Shown: in pieces, positions 1-4,946 of the stretch
Position numbering within the stretch: position 1 is the first letter of the stretch
How the letters are laid out: every line of letters begins with the position of its first letter
Origin: Candidatus Pacearchaeota archaeon
Lineage (GTDB): Archaea; Nanobdellota; Nanobdellia; Pacearchaeales; GW2011-AR1
Direction of reading: 5' to 3'
Assembly (NCBI GenBank): GCA_003694055.1
Contig: RFLC01000185.1
Coordinates: 1 to 5,274 of the forward strand
DNA length: 5,274 nt
Notes under the pieces: model-generated
Told to the model about the DNA's origin: nothing
The model's input: the letters and a program-made list of their open reading frames with translations, nothing else
Databases searched by the model: none
Position numbers and translations under genes: made by a program

Positions 1-1
1 G

Positions 2-52
2 AATTTTGCTAATGAGATTAATGACAGACTTAGCATAGAATTTTTAGATTAA
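2..52 (+). CDS. 3' end of an unidentified gene (partial, cut by window edge)
   Basis: Frame 2 of the plus strand is open from the window edge and reads NFANEINDRLSIEFLD before a TAA stop at 50-52. The mix of charged and hydrophobic residues looks like a normal protein C-terminus, and the stop lies only 6 nt from the stop of the convergent gene at 59-934. Seventeen codons are too few to identify a family or to exclude chance. The alternative is that this is intergenic DNA downstream of the repeat-protein gene. Confidence 0.35.
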   Translation, partial: NFANEINDRLSIEFLD

Positions 53-58
53 TTAGCG

Positions 59-934
59 TTAAGCAACCTTCCTTTCTAATTCCTGCTCTTTATCTCTTTG
101 CCTCAAAATTTGTTTTGCTACTTTTGACAAAGCGTCTTTGTAAGTCCAGTGCCCTGTTATTCTTTTCCTTAAGGTTGGCTTTTCGCGGACAAATTGCTCA
201 ACAAAGTCATAAAATTCAAATTCACTTTCAATACTTTCTTCCATCTTTGAGAAATATCTGCGAGCTCTCTCAAGTTTTGCCCACGCGCTTGAGCCAATGC
301 CAAGCCCTTCGCTAGGGTTGTATCTTATCAAACATCTTTCCTGCCTTGGAGCGCGATTTTCAGTTTGAATGCATAAAACTCCGCCGCTTTGCTTTCCGTA
401 AACCTTTCTAGCATAATTAACTCCTCCTATTCCACTAAATTGGTCTCCATTAACTCTTCTAGCAATATTAGTTAAATTAATCATACCTACTTGATCTCTT
501 CCAACCTCTCTAGCATAATTAACTCCCGAGATAATGCTTCCTTGGTTGTCTCTAACTTTTCTAGCAATATTAGCTAAATTAATTAAGCTTCCTTGGCTTC
601 CACCAACTTCTCCAGCATAATTAACCCCTCCAATGACATCCCCTTGGCTTCCACAGAATTCTCCAGCAATATTCGCTAAATTAACAATCCCTCCTTGCTT
701 CCAGTGAACTCTTCCAGCATAATTAACCCCTCCAATGGCGCTCCCTTGGTCATATCCAACTTCTCCAGCATAATTAACTCCTCCTATAAGATTTATTTGC
801 TTTCCATTAACTCTTTTTGCGCCTCTGAAAATTCTTGCTACTCTGGAACCGCCTTTATCAACAACATTTGAGCTAACTAAAGCTATTTTGCTTACCAAAT
901 CTTCTGGCGCATATCTTCTCATGTCAACTACCAT
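59..934 (-). CDS. Protein with eight 17-residue tandem repeats (GGVNYA / NLANIA type), function unknown
   Basis: This 291-residue protein has three parts. Residues 1-49 form a short head ending in one degenerate repeat (about 33-49, keeping VNGKQ). Residues 50-185 are eight uninterrupted 17-residue repeats. Residues 186-291 are a charged, probably helical tail rich in Arg, Lys and Glu. Type A repeats read IGGVNYAGEV then a variable stretch with Gln at position 14; type B repeats read INLANIARKV in the same register. The order is A A B A B A B A. A short hydrophobic repeat with constant Asn, Ala and Gln suggests a beta-solenoid, and it resembles the 'GLVNVAGEV...Q' surface repeats known from Leptospira LA_2272-like proteins, though the period differs. 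I see no signal peptide or membrane segment, so it is probably cytoplasmic. The ATG at 934 fits a leaderless mRNA; a second ATG lies at 922. A binding or scaffold role is only a guess. Confidence 0.85.
   Translation of the reverse strand: MVVDMRRYAPEDLVSKIALVSSNVVDKGGSRVARIFRGAKRVNGKQINLIGGVNYAGEVGYDQGSAIGGVNYAGRVHWKQGGIVNLANIAGEFCGSQGDVIGGVNYAGEVGGSQGSLINLANIARKVRDNQGSIISGVNYAREVGRDQVGMINLTNIARRVNGDQFSGIGGVNYARKVYGKQSGGVLCIQTENRAPRQERCLIRYNPSEGLGIGSSAWAKLERARRYFSKMEESIESEFEFYDFVEQFVREKPTLRKRITGHWTYKDALSKVAKQILRQRDKEQELERKVA
380..787 (-). repeat. Eight in-frame 51-bp tandem repeats, two alternating types
   Basis: The 408 bp equal exactly eight units of 51 bp (17 codons). In protein order they are A1 (residues 50-66), A2 (67-83), B1 (84-100), A3 (101-117), B2 (118-134), A4 (135-151), B3 (152-168) and A5 (169-185). 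The DNA encoding the conserved VNYA and NIA cores is nearly identical between units of a type, while the last half of each unit varies. This points to duplication of an A-B pair of 102 bp, with one B unit missing between A1 and A2. Confidence 0.95.
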
Positions 935-955
935 GAATTTTCAAAAGATAAAGGG

Positions 956-971
956 TTTATAAATCTTTCGG
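956..971 (-). promoter_or_regulatory. Archaeal BRE/TATA promoter of the repeat-protein gene
   Basis: On the minus strand the purine-rich CCGAAAGA (971-964) runs into TTTATAAA (963-956). The centre of the box is 25.5 nt from the A of the ATG at 934, so transcription should start at or beside the start codon and give a leaderless mRNA. The rest of the 144-nt gap to the next gene (935-1078) shows no gene and no convincing terminator. Confidence 0.75.
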
Positions 972-1078
972 TTGTAATCATTTTGCAATTGTAAAGAGGG
1001 CGTGGAGAACAGGGAAGGATCGGATTTGCGCAAGTTTCGCGGTTTACAAATTATTTCACTTTCTTGTTGCAGCGAGCG

Positions 1079-1918
1079 TCAGAGGTGCACTCTCGGAAGT
1101 AGCGCAGCGCCGACTAAACCAGCGTCATCTCCGAACTTAGCTTTCAGCACAGGCACGCGGCGCTTTGCCTTGTCTAGCTTTTCCATTGTTTTAATCATTT
1201 CTTTCCAAATGAACTTTACGCGCGAGAAACCGCCGCCGATGATGATTGCCTCTGGATCAAGGATGTAAACGAGGTTTGCAAGCCCAACTCCGAGGTTATA
1301 GCCAACTTCTCTGTAAACTGCAAGCGCCTTTTTGTTCCCTTTTCTAGCCAAGCGTTCAACTTCTAAGCTCTCCATGTTCAATCCGTGCTTGCGAGCTATT
1401 TCAACAGACGCTCTGCCTGATGCGATGTCCTCGAACTTCTTTCCGCAGATTATCATGTGGCCTGCTTCGCACCCGATTCCTTTGCCAAGGTAGAGTTTGC
1501 CGTCGATAAAAATCGCTCCTCCGATTCCAGTGCCTAGGGTTAGCATGACAAAATTTTTGTAGCGCTTGCCGACGCCGTAGTAACGCTCAGCCAAGCCTGC
1601 GCAGTGCGCGTCGTTCTCTACCCATACCTTGCACGCAAACTTCTGCGCAAGATGGCGCCTGACATCGCACCCTTCTAAATACCTCAAGTGCGGAGAGTAG
1701 ATGATTCTGCCGTGCCGCTGAAACCCTGCAATCGAAACGCAAATTCCGTCGAGCTTCGCCTCGCCAACATAGCTCTTGATTTGCGAGACAACCTCTCTCC
1801 AGAACCGCTGCCTTGTTTTTGGCGTCGGAACTTTCAGGCATGAGCCAATTTTGCTGGCGCGCACTTTTGCAACGCGAATGTTTGTCCCGCCGATGTCAAG
1901 CGCAAGCACACCTCTCAT
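1079..1918 (-). CDS. ROK-family sugar kinase (glucokinase/hexokinase-like), zinc loop absent
   Basis: The 279-residue protein should be a cytoplasmic kinase that phosphorylates a hexose or amino-sugar with ATP. The phosphate-binding DIGGTN is at residues 8-13, the VENDAH motif with the probable catalytic base Asp103 is at 100-105, the glycine-rich LGTGIGG is at 128-134, the sugar-binding EAGH is at 151-154, and a second nucleotide-binding segment IIIGGG is at 225-230. ROK proteins usually follow ExGH with a zinc loop of the form CxCGxxGCxE. Here only about eight residues separate His154 from EDIASG, and just one cysteine (Cys158) remains, so the zinc site is lost. The length is slightly below the usual 300 residues, which the missing loop partly explains. 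The ATG at 1918 lies at the leaderless distance from its TATA box. The substrate (glucose, N-acetylglucosamine, N-acetylmannosamine or other) cannot be read from the sequence. Confidence 0.93.
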   Translation of the reverse strand: MRGVLALDIGGTNIRVAKVRASKIGSCLKVPTPKTRQRFWREVVSQIKSYVGEAKLDGICVSIAGFQRHGRIIYSPHLRYLEGCDVRRHLAQKFACKVWVENDAHCAGLAERYYGVGKRYKNFVMLTLGTGIGGAIFIDGKLYLGKGIGCEAGHMIICGKKFEDIASGRASVEIARKHGLNMESLEVERLARKGNKKALAVYREVGYNLGVGLANLVYILDPEAIIIGGGFSRVKFIWKEMIKTMEKLDKAKRRVPVLKAKFGDDAGLVGAALLPRVHL

Positions 1919-1939
1919 GAACGCAATAAGCGCAAACCC

Positions 1940-1954
1940 TATTTAACTTTTCCG
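1940..1954 (-). promoter_or_regulatory. Archaeal BRE/TATA promoter of the ROK kinase gene
   Basis: On the minus strand CGGAAAA (1954-1948) is followed by GTTAAATA (1947-1940). The box centre is 25.5 nt from the ATG at 1918, so the mRNA is predicted to be leaderless. The AT core reads TATTTAAC on the plus strand, so weak divergent activity toward 1968 cannot be excluded. Confidence 0.75.
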
Positions 1955-1987
1955 CAATTCCACGCTCTGCGCGGAGTTGGGAGAAAA

Positions 1988-2101
1988 ATGGAGATGCAGG
2001 AGGGTTTAAGTCAGGAGGTTAGTGAGTGGTTGGTGCTAATTAAATTTAAGGGATTATTGAGGACGACTAGAAAAATGGAAACTGCAGCGTTAGTTTATTG
2101 A
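1988..2101 (+). CDS. Possible 37-residue small protein (doubtful)
   Basis: In the 277-nt divergent gap an ATG at 1988 opens a 37-codon frame beginning MEMQEGLSQEVSEWLVLIKF and ending ALVY before TGA at 2099-2101. GGGAG (1979-1983) lies only 4 nt before the ATG, which is tight for a Shine-Dalgarno site. There is no TATA box at the spacing used by the other genes here, although the kinase TATA box read in the other direction would start transcripts near 1968. No family is recognised. The frame ends inside the direct repeat at 2076-2103, so it may be a relic or chance. Confidence 0.2.
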   Translation: MEMQEGLSQEVSEWLVLIKFKGLLRTTRKMETAALVY

Positions 2102-2103
2102 TT
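2076..2103 (+). repeat. Direct repeat, copy 1 (upstream of the nucleotidyltransferase/phosphoesterase pair)
   Basis: TGGAAA, two extra bases (CT), then GCAGCGTTAGTTTATTGATT (2084-2103). Copy 2 at 3649-3674 has TGGAAA directly joined to GCAGCCTTAGTTTATTGATT (3655-3674). The 20-bp core is 19/20 identical, which is unlikely by chance in about 5 kb. Each copy is followed within about 16 nt by a T5 tract (2120-2124 and 3687-3691), as at the 3' end of an archaeal transcript. Confidence 0.75.
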
Positions 2104-2160
2104 TTCATTTAGGAGATAATTTTTGATTAAGATTTTGTTATGACTTTAAAATAGTTAAAA

Positions 2161-2174
2161 GAAAAGTTTAAATA
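2161..2174 (+). promoter_or_regulatory. Archaeal BRE/TATA promoter of the nucleotidyltransferase-phosphoesterase operon
   Basis: GAAAAG (2161-2166) is a good BRE and runs directly into TTTAAATA (2167-2174). The centre is 25.5 nt from the ATG at 2196. This is the most canonical promoter in the window and predicts a leaderless first gene. Confidence 0.85.
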
Positions 2175-2195
2175 TGGCATGCGGGATGGACTTTT

Positions 2196-3029
2196 ATGGG
2201 CGCGCTTGCCGATGCAGAGGCGTACATGCAGCTTGCTAGCAGAGCTTATGACAAATATGCAGGAATTCTAGAGAGGGTTCCGCAAGGGCTAGCTAACAAC
2301 TTAAGAGTTATGCTGGCTATATCTTACAAGTTTTCAGAAGATGGCTTTTCCGACGGGTATATGTTTGCAGGAGGCTTGGGCGTTCTTGGCAATGTGGTCG
2401 GTGTTGCAGGAGAGGACGCGATAGAGAGATTTAGAGATGTGCATGATATAGATGTTTTGGTCAGGGGAATTACCCTCTACCCCGAAGTTGGAGCTGCGTT
2501 TGATGTCATTGAAGATTACGGAAGGTCTTATCAGATACCTAACAAGAGGTTCATCAGAGGCATGTGCGAAGCGTTGGATGGTTCATTGATGGAGGCAGAA
2601 GCAGATGTATTTGTTCCGTTTTCAAAGGGAAAGAGAGTAGAAGATTCTAGCACAAGGATTTGGAGAGTTATGGGAGCATACATTCACGAGGGACATTGGG
2701 AGGAGTTTGACTCTCGGCGAGCTGTTGAAGCGCAAAGGAATATGACAAAAGCTAACTTTTTTGGTTTGAGTGTTGGATGCGTTCATCCTTTGTCGCTGCT
2801 TGAAATGAAGTTGAATGTCGTTTGTTCTCATGGAAATCCTCGTGAGAAAGATTGCAATGATGTAATGAATCTCGTCGGCGTTTTAGAAAAGAAGGGCTTC
2901 CCACCGGCATATGTCAGAGAATGGATTTCCCCTGCGAGAAGAGCTTGCTTCAAGAATTTATTAACTAATTTAGACTACGCTCCAATTGTTCCATTTTCTA
3001 GAAGTTATAAGGGGGAGTTGTTAAAATGA
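2196..3029 (+). CDS. MNT-fold nucleotidyltransferase-like protein (AbiEii-like arrangement)
   Basis: The 277-residue protein has the layout of a polymerase-beta/MNT-type nucleotidyltransferase. Gly59-Gly60 is followed by RDVHDIDVLV, whose Asp84 and Asp86 would bind the catalytic metals, and a third carboxylate is offered by Asp137 in EADVFVP (135-141). Further on, HPLSLLEMKL (197-206) and REKDCNDV (216-223) match the C-terminal 'KL...KD..D' element of AbiEii-like proteins. Such enzymes transfer a nucleotide to protein, RNA or a small molecule; the target here is unknown. The N-terminal 50 residues are probably helical. The stop overlaps the start of the downstream metallophosphoesterase in an ATGA, so the two are translated together. 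The gene is AT-richer than the kinase and nitroreductase genes. An enzyme is favoured because all three acidic residues are present, but I cannot name a characterised orthologue. Confidence 0.75.
   Translation: MGALADAEAYMQLASRAYDKYAGILERVPQGLANNLRVMLAISYKFSEDGFSDGYMFAGGLGVLGNVVGVAGEDAIERFRDVHDIDVLVRGITLYPEVGAAFDVIEDYGRSYQIPNKRFIRGMCEALDGSLMEAEADVFVPFSKGKRVEDSSTRIWRVMGAYIHEGHWEEFDSRRAVEAQRNMTKANFFGLSVGCVHPLSLLEMKLNVVCSHGNPREKDCNDVMNLVGVLEKKGFPPAYVREWISPARRACFKNLLTNLDYAPIVPFSRSYKGELLK
3011..3017 (+). promoter_or_regulatory. Ribosome binding site of the metallophosphoesterase gene
   Basis: GGGGGAG ends 8 nt before the ATG at 3026 and supports that start over the second ATG at 3032, which would be 14 nt away. 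It lies inside the end of the upstream gene, as expected for translational coupling. The first genes of transcripts in this window show no such site. Confidence 0.65.
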
Positions 3030-3664
3030 GCATGAGGGTCCTAGTTGTTTCTGATATTCATTCTGATGAAGCCGCCGCAGTTGCAGCTTCTTTGATTGAA
3101 AATCCGGATGTTGTTCTGGATTGCGGGGATCATGATAGGATAAAAACTTATTTTGATGCAGCGCCGCATTTTTATATTTACGGCAATCATGTGCCGAGGA
3201 AAATAGAGATCTCTCCTGATGATTTTCCGTTTCCAATTAAAGTGCAAGCTGGCCAGATTTATGAGTTTAGGATGGGCAAAGAGGTGCTAAGATTTGGAGG
3301 TATTGATGGGCATTATTCGAGGAGGTGGCATCCTTATGCTGTCAAGAAAGAGGATGTTGCTTTGCTCTCGCAAATACCTGAAAAGAGTTTGGATGTGTTT
3401 CTGACGCATGAGTCTCCTTTGCAAGTTTATCGTGAATCTGGAGAGGTCATGCATTTAGCGTCACAGGTTTTGTCAGAAATTAGGAGAATTAAACCGCGGA
3501 TAGTTTTCTCGGGACATTTGAATCATTACGTCGTAAGAGATCCGGGGGACGGCATAAAGTATGTTGAGCTTGATAACATTGGAAGAGGTTATGTTATTCT
3601 AAGAAAAGAAGGTGAGGAACTTACTCTTGAAAGAAAGTTGAGAGTGTTTGGAAAGCAGCCTTAG
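3026..3664 (+). CDS. Calcineurin-like metallophosphoesterase
   Basis: The 212-residue protein carries the full set of metal ligands of the calcineurin-like phosphoesterase superfamily in order: DxH as Asp10 and His12 (SDIHSD), GD as Gly34-Asp35, GNH at 53-55, a lone His128 in LTHESP, and GHxxH at 163-167 (GHLNH). It should therefore be an active two-metal phosphomonoesterase or phosphodiesterase. It resembles compact archaeal members of the family; no substrate is evident. No signal peptide or membrane segment is seen, so it is probably cytoplasmic. It is the second gene of an operon, overlapping the nucleotidyltransferase-like gene by 4 nt. That pairing suggests it may remove or process what the first protein adds, or act on the same substrate; this is inference. 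Its stop codon lies within direct repeat copy 2. Confidence 0.93.
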   Translation: MSMRVLVVSDIHSDEAAAVAASLIENPDVVLDCGDHDRIKTYFDAAPHFYIYGNHVPRKIEISPDDFPFPIKVQAGQIYEFRMGKEVLRFGGIDGHYSRRWHPYAVKKEDVALLSQIPEKSLDVFLTHESPLQVYRESGEVMHLASQVLSEIRRIKPRIVFSGHLNHYVVRDPGDGIKYVELDNIGRGYVILRKEGEELTLERKLRVFGKQP

Positions 3665-3674
3665 TTTATTGATT
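3649..3674 (+). repeat. Direct repeat, copy 2 (3' end of the phosphoesterase gene)
   Basis: This copy starts in the last codons of the phosphoesterase gene, includes its TAG stop (3662-3664) and runs 10 nt beyond. It pairs with copy 1 at 2076-2103. The two copies bracket the two-gene operon together with its promoter. Confidence 0.75.
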
Positions 3675-3686
3675 GGATATCGGTTG

Positions 3687-3691
3687 TTTTT
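3687..3691 (+). terminator. Candidate T-tract terminator of the operon
   Basis: GTTTTTG lies 23 nt after the phosphoesterase stop codon, in a T-rich stretch. Archaeal intrinsic termination needs little more than a U-run, so this is a plausible end of the operon transcript, but the run is short. Confidence 0.35.
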
Positions 3692-3708
3692 GTGCTTAGC
3701 AGAGTCCT

Positions 3709-3786
3709 CTAGGCGAGGCGCTTGCCCACGCTGTGCAGCGCGAAGTAAAAGCGCGCGAAGAGTGTTTGCCAAAGAGCGTGCGACAT
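3709..3786. other. GC-rich intergenic segment with nested inverted repeats
   Basis: Within the 150-nt convergent gap, GCGCTT (3718-3723) can pair with AAGCGC (3749-3754), and between them CGCTG (3729-3733) can pair with CAGCG (3736-3740). The minus strand also has a 25-codon frame from ATG at 3786 to TAG at 3709, without a TATA box or ribosome binding site, which I regard as chance. The segment could be a small structured RNA or a boundary between the two converging transcripts. No known RNA family is recognised. Confidence 0.25.
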
Positions 3787-3814
3787 CGTAGGAATAGCGA
3801 GCTAGAGAAGAGAT

Positions 3815-4117
3815 TCACCATTCCACGCTTTTCAGCTCAACTTCTTTGTAAATGATTGCCTCGAGCTTGAACAACTGCATGCTTTCTTTGACTTGGTCTG
3901 AGAAATAGCGCAGCTGGTAGAACTCTTCTTTCTCTGGGTCAACTAGCTCGATTATCATCTCTTTTGTCGTCGGAGAGTGCTCCATGAACACGTAATGAGC
4001 GTCAACCTCTAAGTTTTTGCCGTTCACTTTCATTCTGTCGCCTTGCTTAACTTCGCTGATTGGCTTTGACGACTTTAACGAGATGCGCCGAACGCCTTCC
4101 TCTTTTTCTCCAGACAT
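3815..4117 (-). CDS. Conserved-looking 100-residue archaeal protein of unknown function
   Basis: The start is set at ATG 4117 because its TATA box (GTTAAAAA) is centred 25.5 nt upstream, exactly as for the other genes. The frame also has an ATG at 4132, which would lie upstream of the predicted transcript start. After a charged head (residues 1-17), KPISEVKQGDRMKV (18-31) resembles the first strands of a small SH3-like or KOW-like beta-barrel. A segment around VDAHYVFMEHSPTTKEMIIEL (38-58), YQLRYFSDQV (67-76), and a C-terminal strand ending in ValGluTrp (98-100) follow. There is no signal peptide, cysteine or membrane segment. From memory the 'VDAHYV...TKEM..EL.DP...YQLRYF.DQV...VEW' pattern recurs in uncharacterised small proteins of DPANN-type archaea; I cannot verify that here. 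The acidic protein stands alone with its own promoter, so the context gives no function. Confidence 0.8.
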   Translation of the reverse strand: MSGEKEEGVRRISLKSSKPISEVKQGDRMKVNGKNLEVDAHYVFMEHSPTTKEMIIELVDPEKEEFYQLRYFSDQVKESMQLFKLEAIIYKEVELKSVEW

Positions 4118-4138
4118 TGTTGAAATGGGCATTCATCC

Positions 4139-4146
4139 TTTTTAAC
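4139..4146 (-). promoter_or_regulatory. TATA box of the small unknown gene (decides its start)
   Basis: GTTAAAAA on the minus strand is centred at 4142.5, which is 25.5 nt from the ATG at 4117 and only about 10 nt from the ATG at 4132. The upstream GCAAGG is a modest BRE. A leaderless mRNA starting at 4117 would exclude the longer reading. Confidence 0.65.
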
Positions 4147-4235
4147 CCTTGCGCTGCGCTAGGTTTGGACATATGAGATTGGGAAGAATTAAAGTGCTGG
4201 CTCTAGCGGTAAATTGGACTTATTAATCTGGCGCG

Positions 4236-4844
4236 CTAATCCTCTGTCCAGTTTGATGGGAACTCTCCGCGCGCTGCGATTTCTTTGACTGGCTTTCTGT
4301 CGTTCGGCACCTCGGACTTTTGCATTCTCTCTGGCAAGTCCTCGATTTCTCCTTGCGCGCCTACTGCAATCATCGCTTCTATCTCGTAGTCGTCGGGGAC
4401 GTTGAGCACCTCTCTTGCTTTTTCGTAGTCAAAACCAGCCATTCCGTGAGCGACTAGCCCCTTCATTCGCGCTTGCAGTGCAAGTGACATCCAAGCTGCG
4501 CCCGTGTCAAAGCTGTGAGTTTTGTTCGGCTTCCCATCGGCAGTTTTCTTGGAGAGCACAACAACTAGCGCAGCAGCGTTCTTTGCCCACATTTTGTTGA
4601 AGTCAACTAGCAAGTTAAAGAATTTCTCCCAGTTTTCGTCGCCGTTCATCGCATACAAAAATCTCCACGGCTGAATGTTCGACGAGCTGGGAGCCCAGCG
4701 CGCAGCTTCGAAAAGCGAGAGCAAGTGTTCTTCTGTAAATCCCTCTGTGCTGAGTGCTCGGGAACTCCACCTGTCAATGAAAATGCAGTCAATCTCGTGC
4801 TCAGCTTTCCTTGGATTCTCTACGTCGTCGTAAGGTTTTGTCAT
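4236..4844 (-). CDS. Nitroreductase family protein (FMN-dependent oxidoreductase)
   Basis: The 202-residue protein should be a cytoplasmic FMN enzyme that reduces nitro compounds, quinones or related electrophiles with NAD(P)H. RWSSRALS (25-32) matches the FMN-phosphate-binding 'RRSxR' start of the family. AARWAPSSSNIQPWRF (47-62) is the hallmark loop, and AALVVVLSKK (91-100) is a core strand. SFDTGAAWMSLALQA (111-125) is the long central helix, AHGMAGFD (132-139) the glycine-rich flavin loop, and RKPVKEIAARGEF (183-195) the usual C-terminal element. The length is typical. The start is placed at ATG 4844 because a TATA box lies at the leaderless distance; two further upstream codons (TTG, GTC) are open but less likely. 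The natural substrate is unknown, and no partner gene is adjacent. Confidence 0.93.
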   Translation of the reverse strand: MTKPYDDVENPRKAEHEIDCIFIDRWSSRALSTEGFTEEHLLSLFEAARWAPSSSNIQPWRFLYAMNGDENWEKFFNLLVDFNKMWAKNAAALVVVLSKKTADGKPNKTHSFDTGAAWMSLALQARMKGLVAHGMAGFDYEKAREVLNVPDDYEIEAMIAVGAQGEIEDLPERMQKSEVPNDRKPVKEIAARGEFPSNWTED

Positions 4845-4865
4845 GACCAAATATAACTAAACAGC

Positions 4866-4873
4866 TTTAAAAG
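4866..4873 (-). promoter_or_regulatory. TATA box of the nitroreductase gene
   Basis: CTTTTAAA on the minus strand is centred 25.5 nt from the ATG at 4844. It supports that ATG over the TTG at 4850 and predicts a leaderless mRNA. Confidence 0.65.
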
Positions 4874-4875
4874 CG

Positions 4876-4883
4876 TTACGTAA
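4876..4883. promoter_or_regulatory. TTACGTAA palindrome over the BRE of the nitroreductase promoter
   Basis: A perfect 8-bp palindrome begins 2 bp upstream of the TATA box, where TFB should contact the DNA. A regulator bound here would block or alter promoter recognition, so it is a candidate operator. It may also be chance, since 8 bp is short. Confidence 0.3.
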
Positions 4884-4946
4884 GCAGCGTTTACGCTTTC
4901 TAAATAAGGTATTCTTGTTGCGTTTTGGCTGGCGCGCAAACGCTGC
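4884..4946. repeat. 9-bp inverted repeat GCAGCGTTT / AAACGCTGC
   Basis: GCAGCGTTT at 4884-4892 is the exact reverse complement of AAACGCTGC at 4938-4946, with 45 nt between. It could form a stem in a transcript or be a pair of protein-binding half-sites upstream of the nitroreductase promoter. It overlaps the next inverted repeat, so both stems cannot form at once. Confidence 0.4.

Noticed and set aside
115..315. Plus-strand open frame of 66 codons
   Set aside because: It lies opposite the repeat-protein gene, has a Leu/Ser/Gln-rich sequence without family features, and lacks a promoter.
380..787. Regular repeats as a CRISPR array
   Set aside because: The 51-bp units are in-frame codon repeats with conserved protein cores; there are no identical repeats separated by unrelated spacers.
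1002..1268. Plus-strand open frame of 88 codons
   Set aside because: It mostly overlaps the ROK kinase gene on the other strand, which has clear motifs; the sequence is low in protein character.
1587..1841. Minus-strand open frame of 84 codons in another frame of the kinase gene
   Set aside because: It is nested in the kinase coding region, Arg/Ala/Cys-rich, with no motif.
3021..3247. Two overlapping minus-strand open frames of about 70 codons
   Set aside because: Both are antisense to the phosphoesterase N-terminus, whose metal-ligand motifs prove the plus strand codes.
4415..4600. Plus-strand open frame of 61 codons
   Set aside because: It is antisense to the nitroreductase core and has no promoter or family features.
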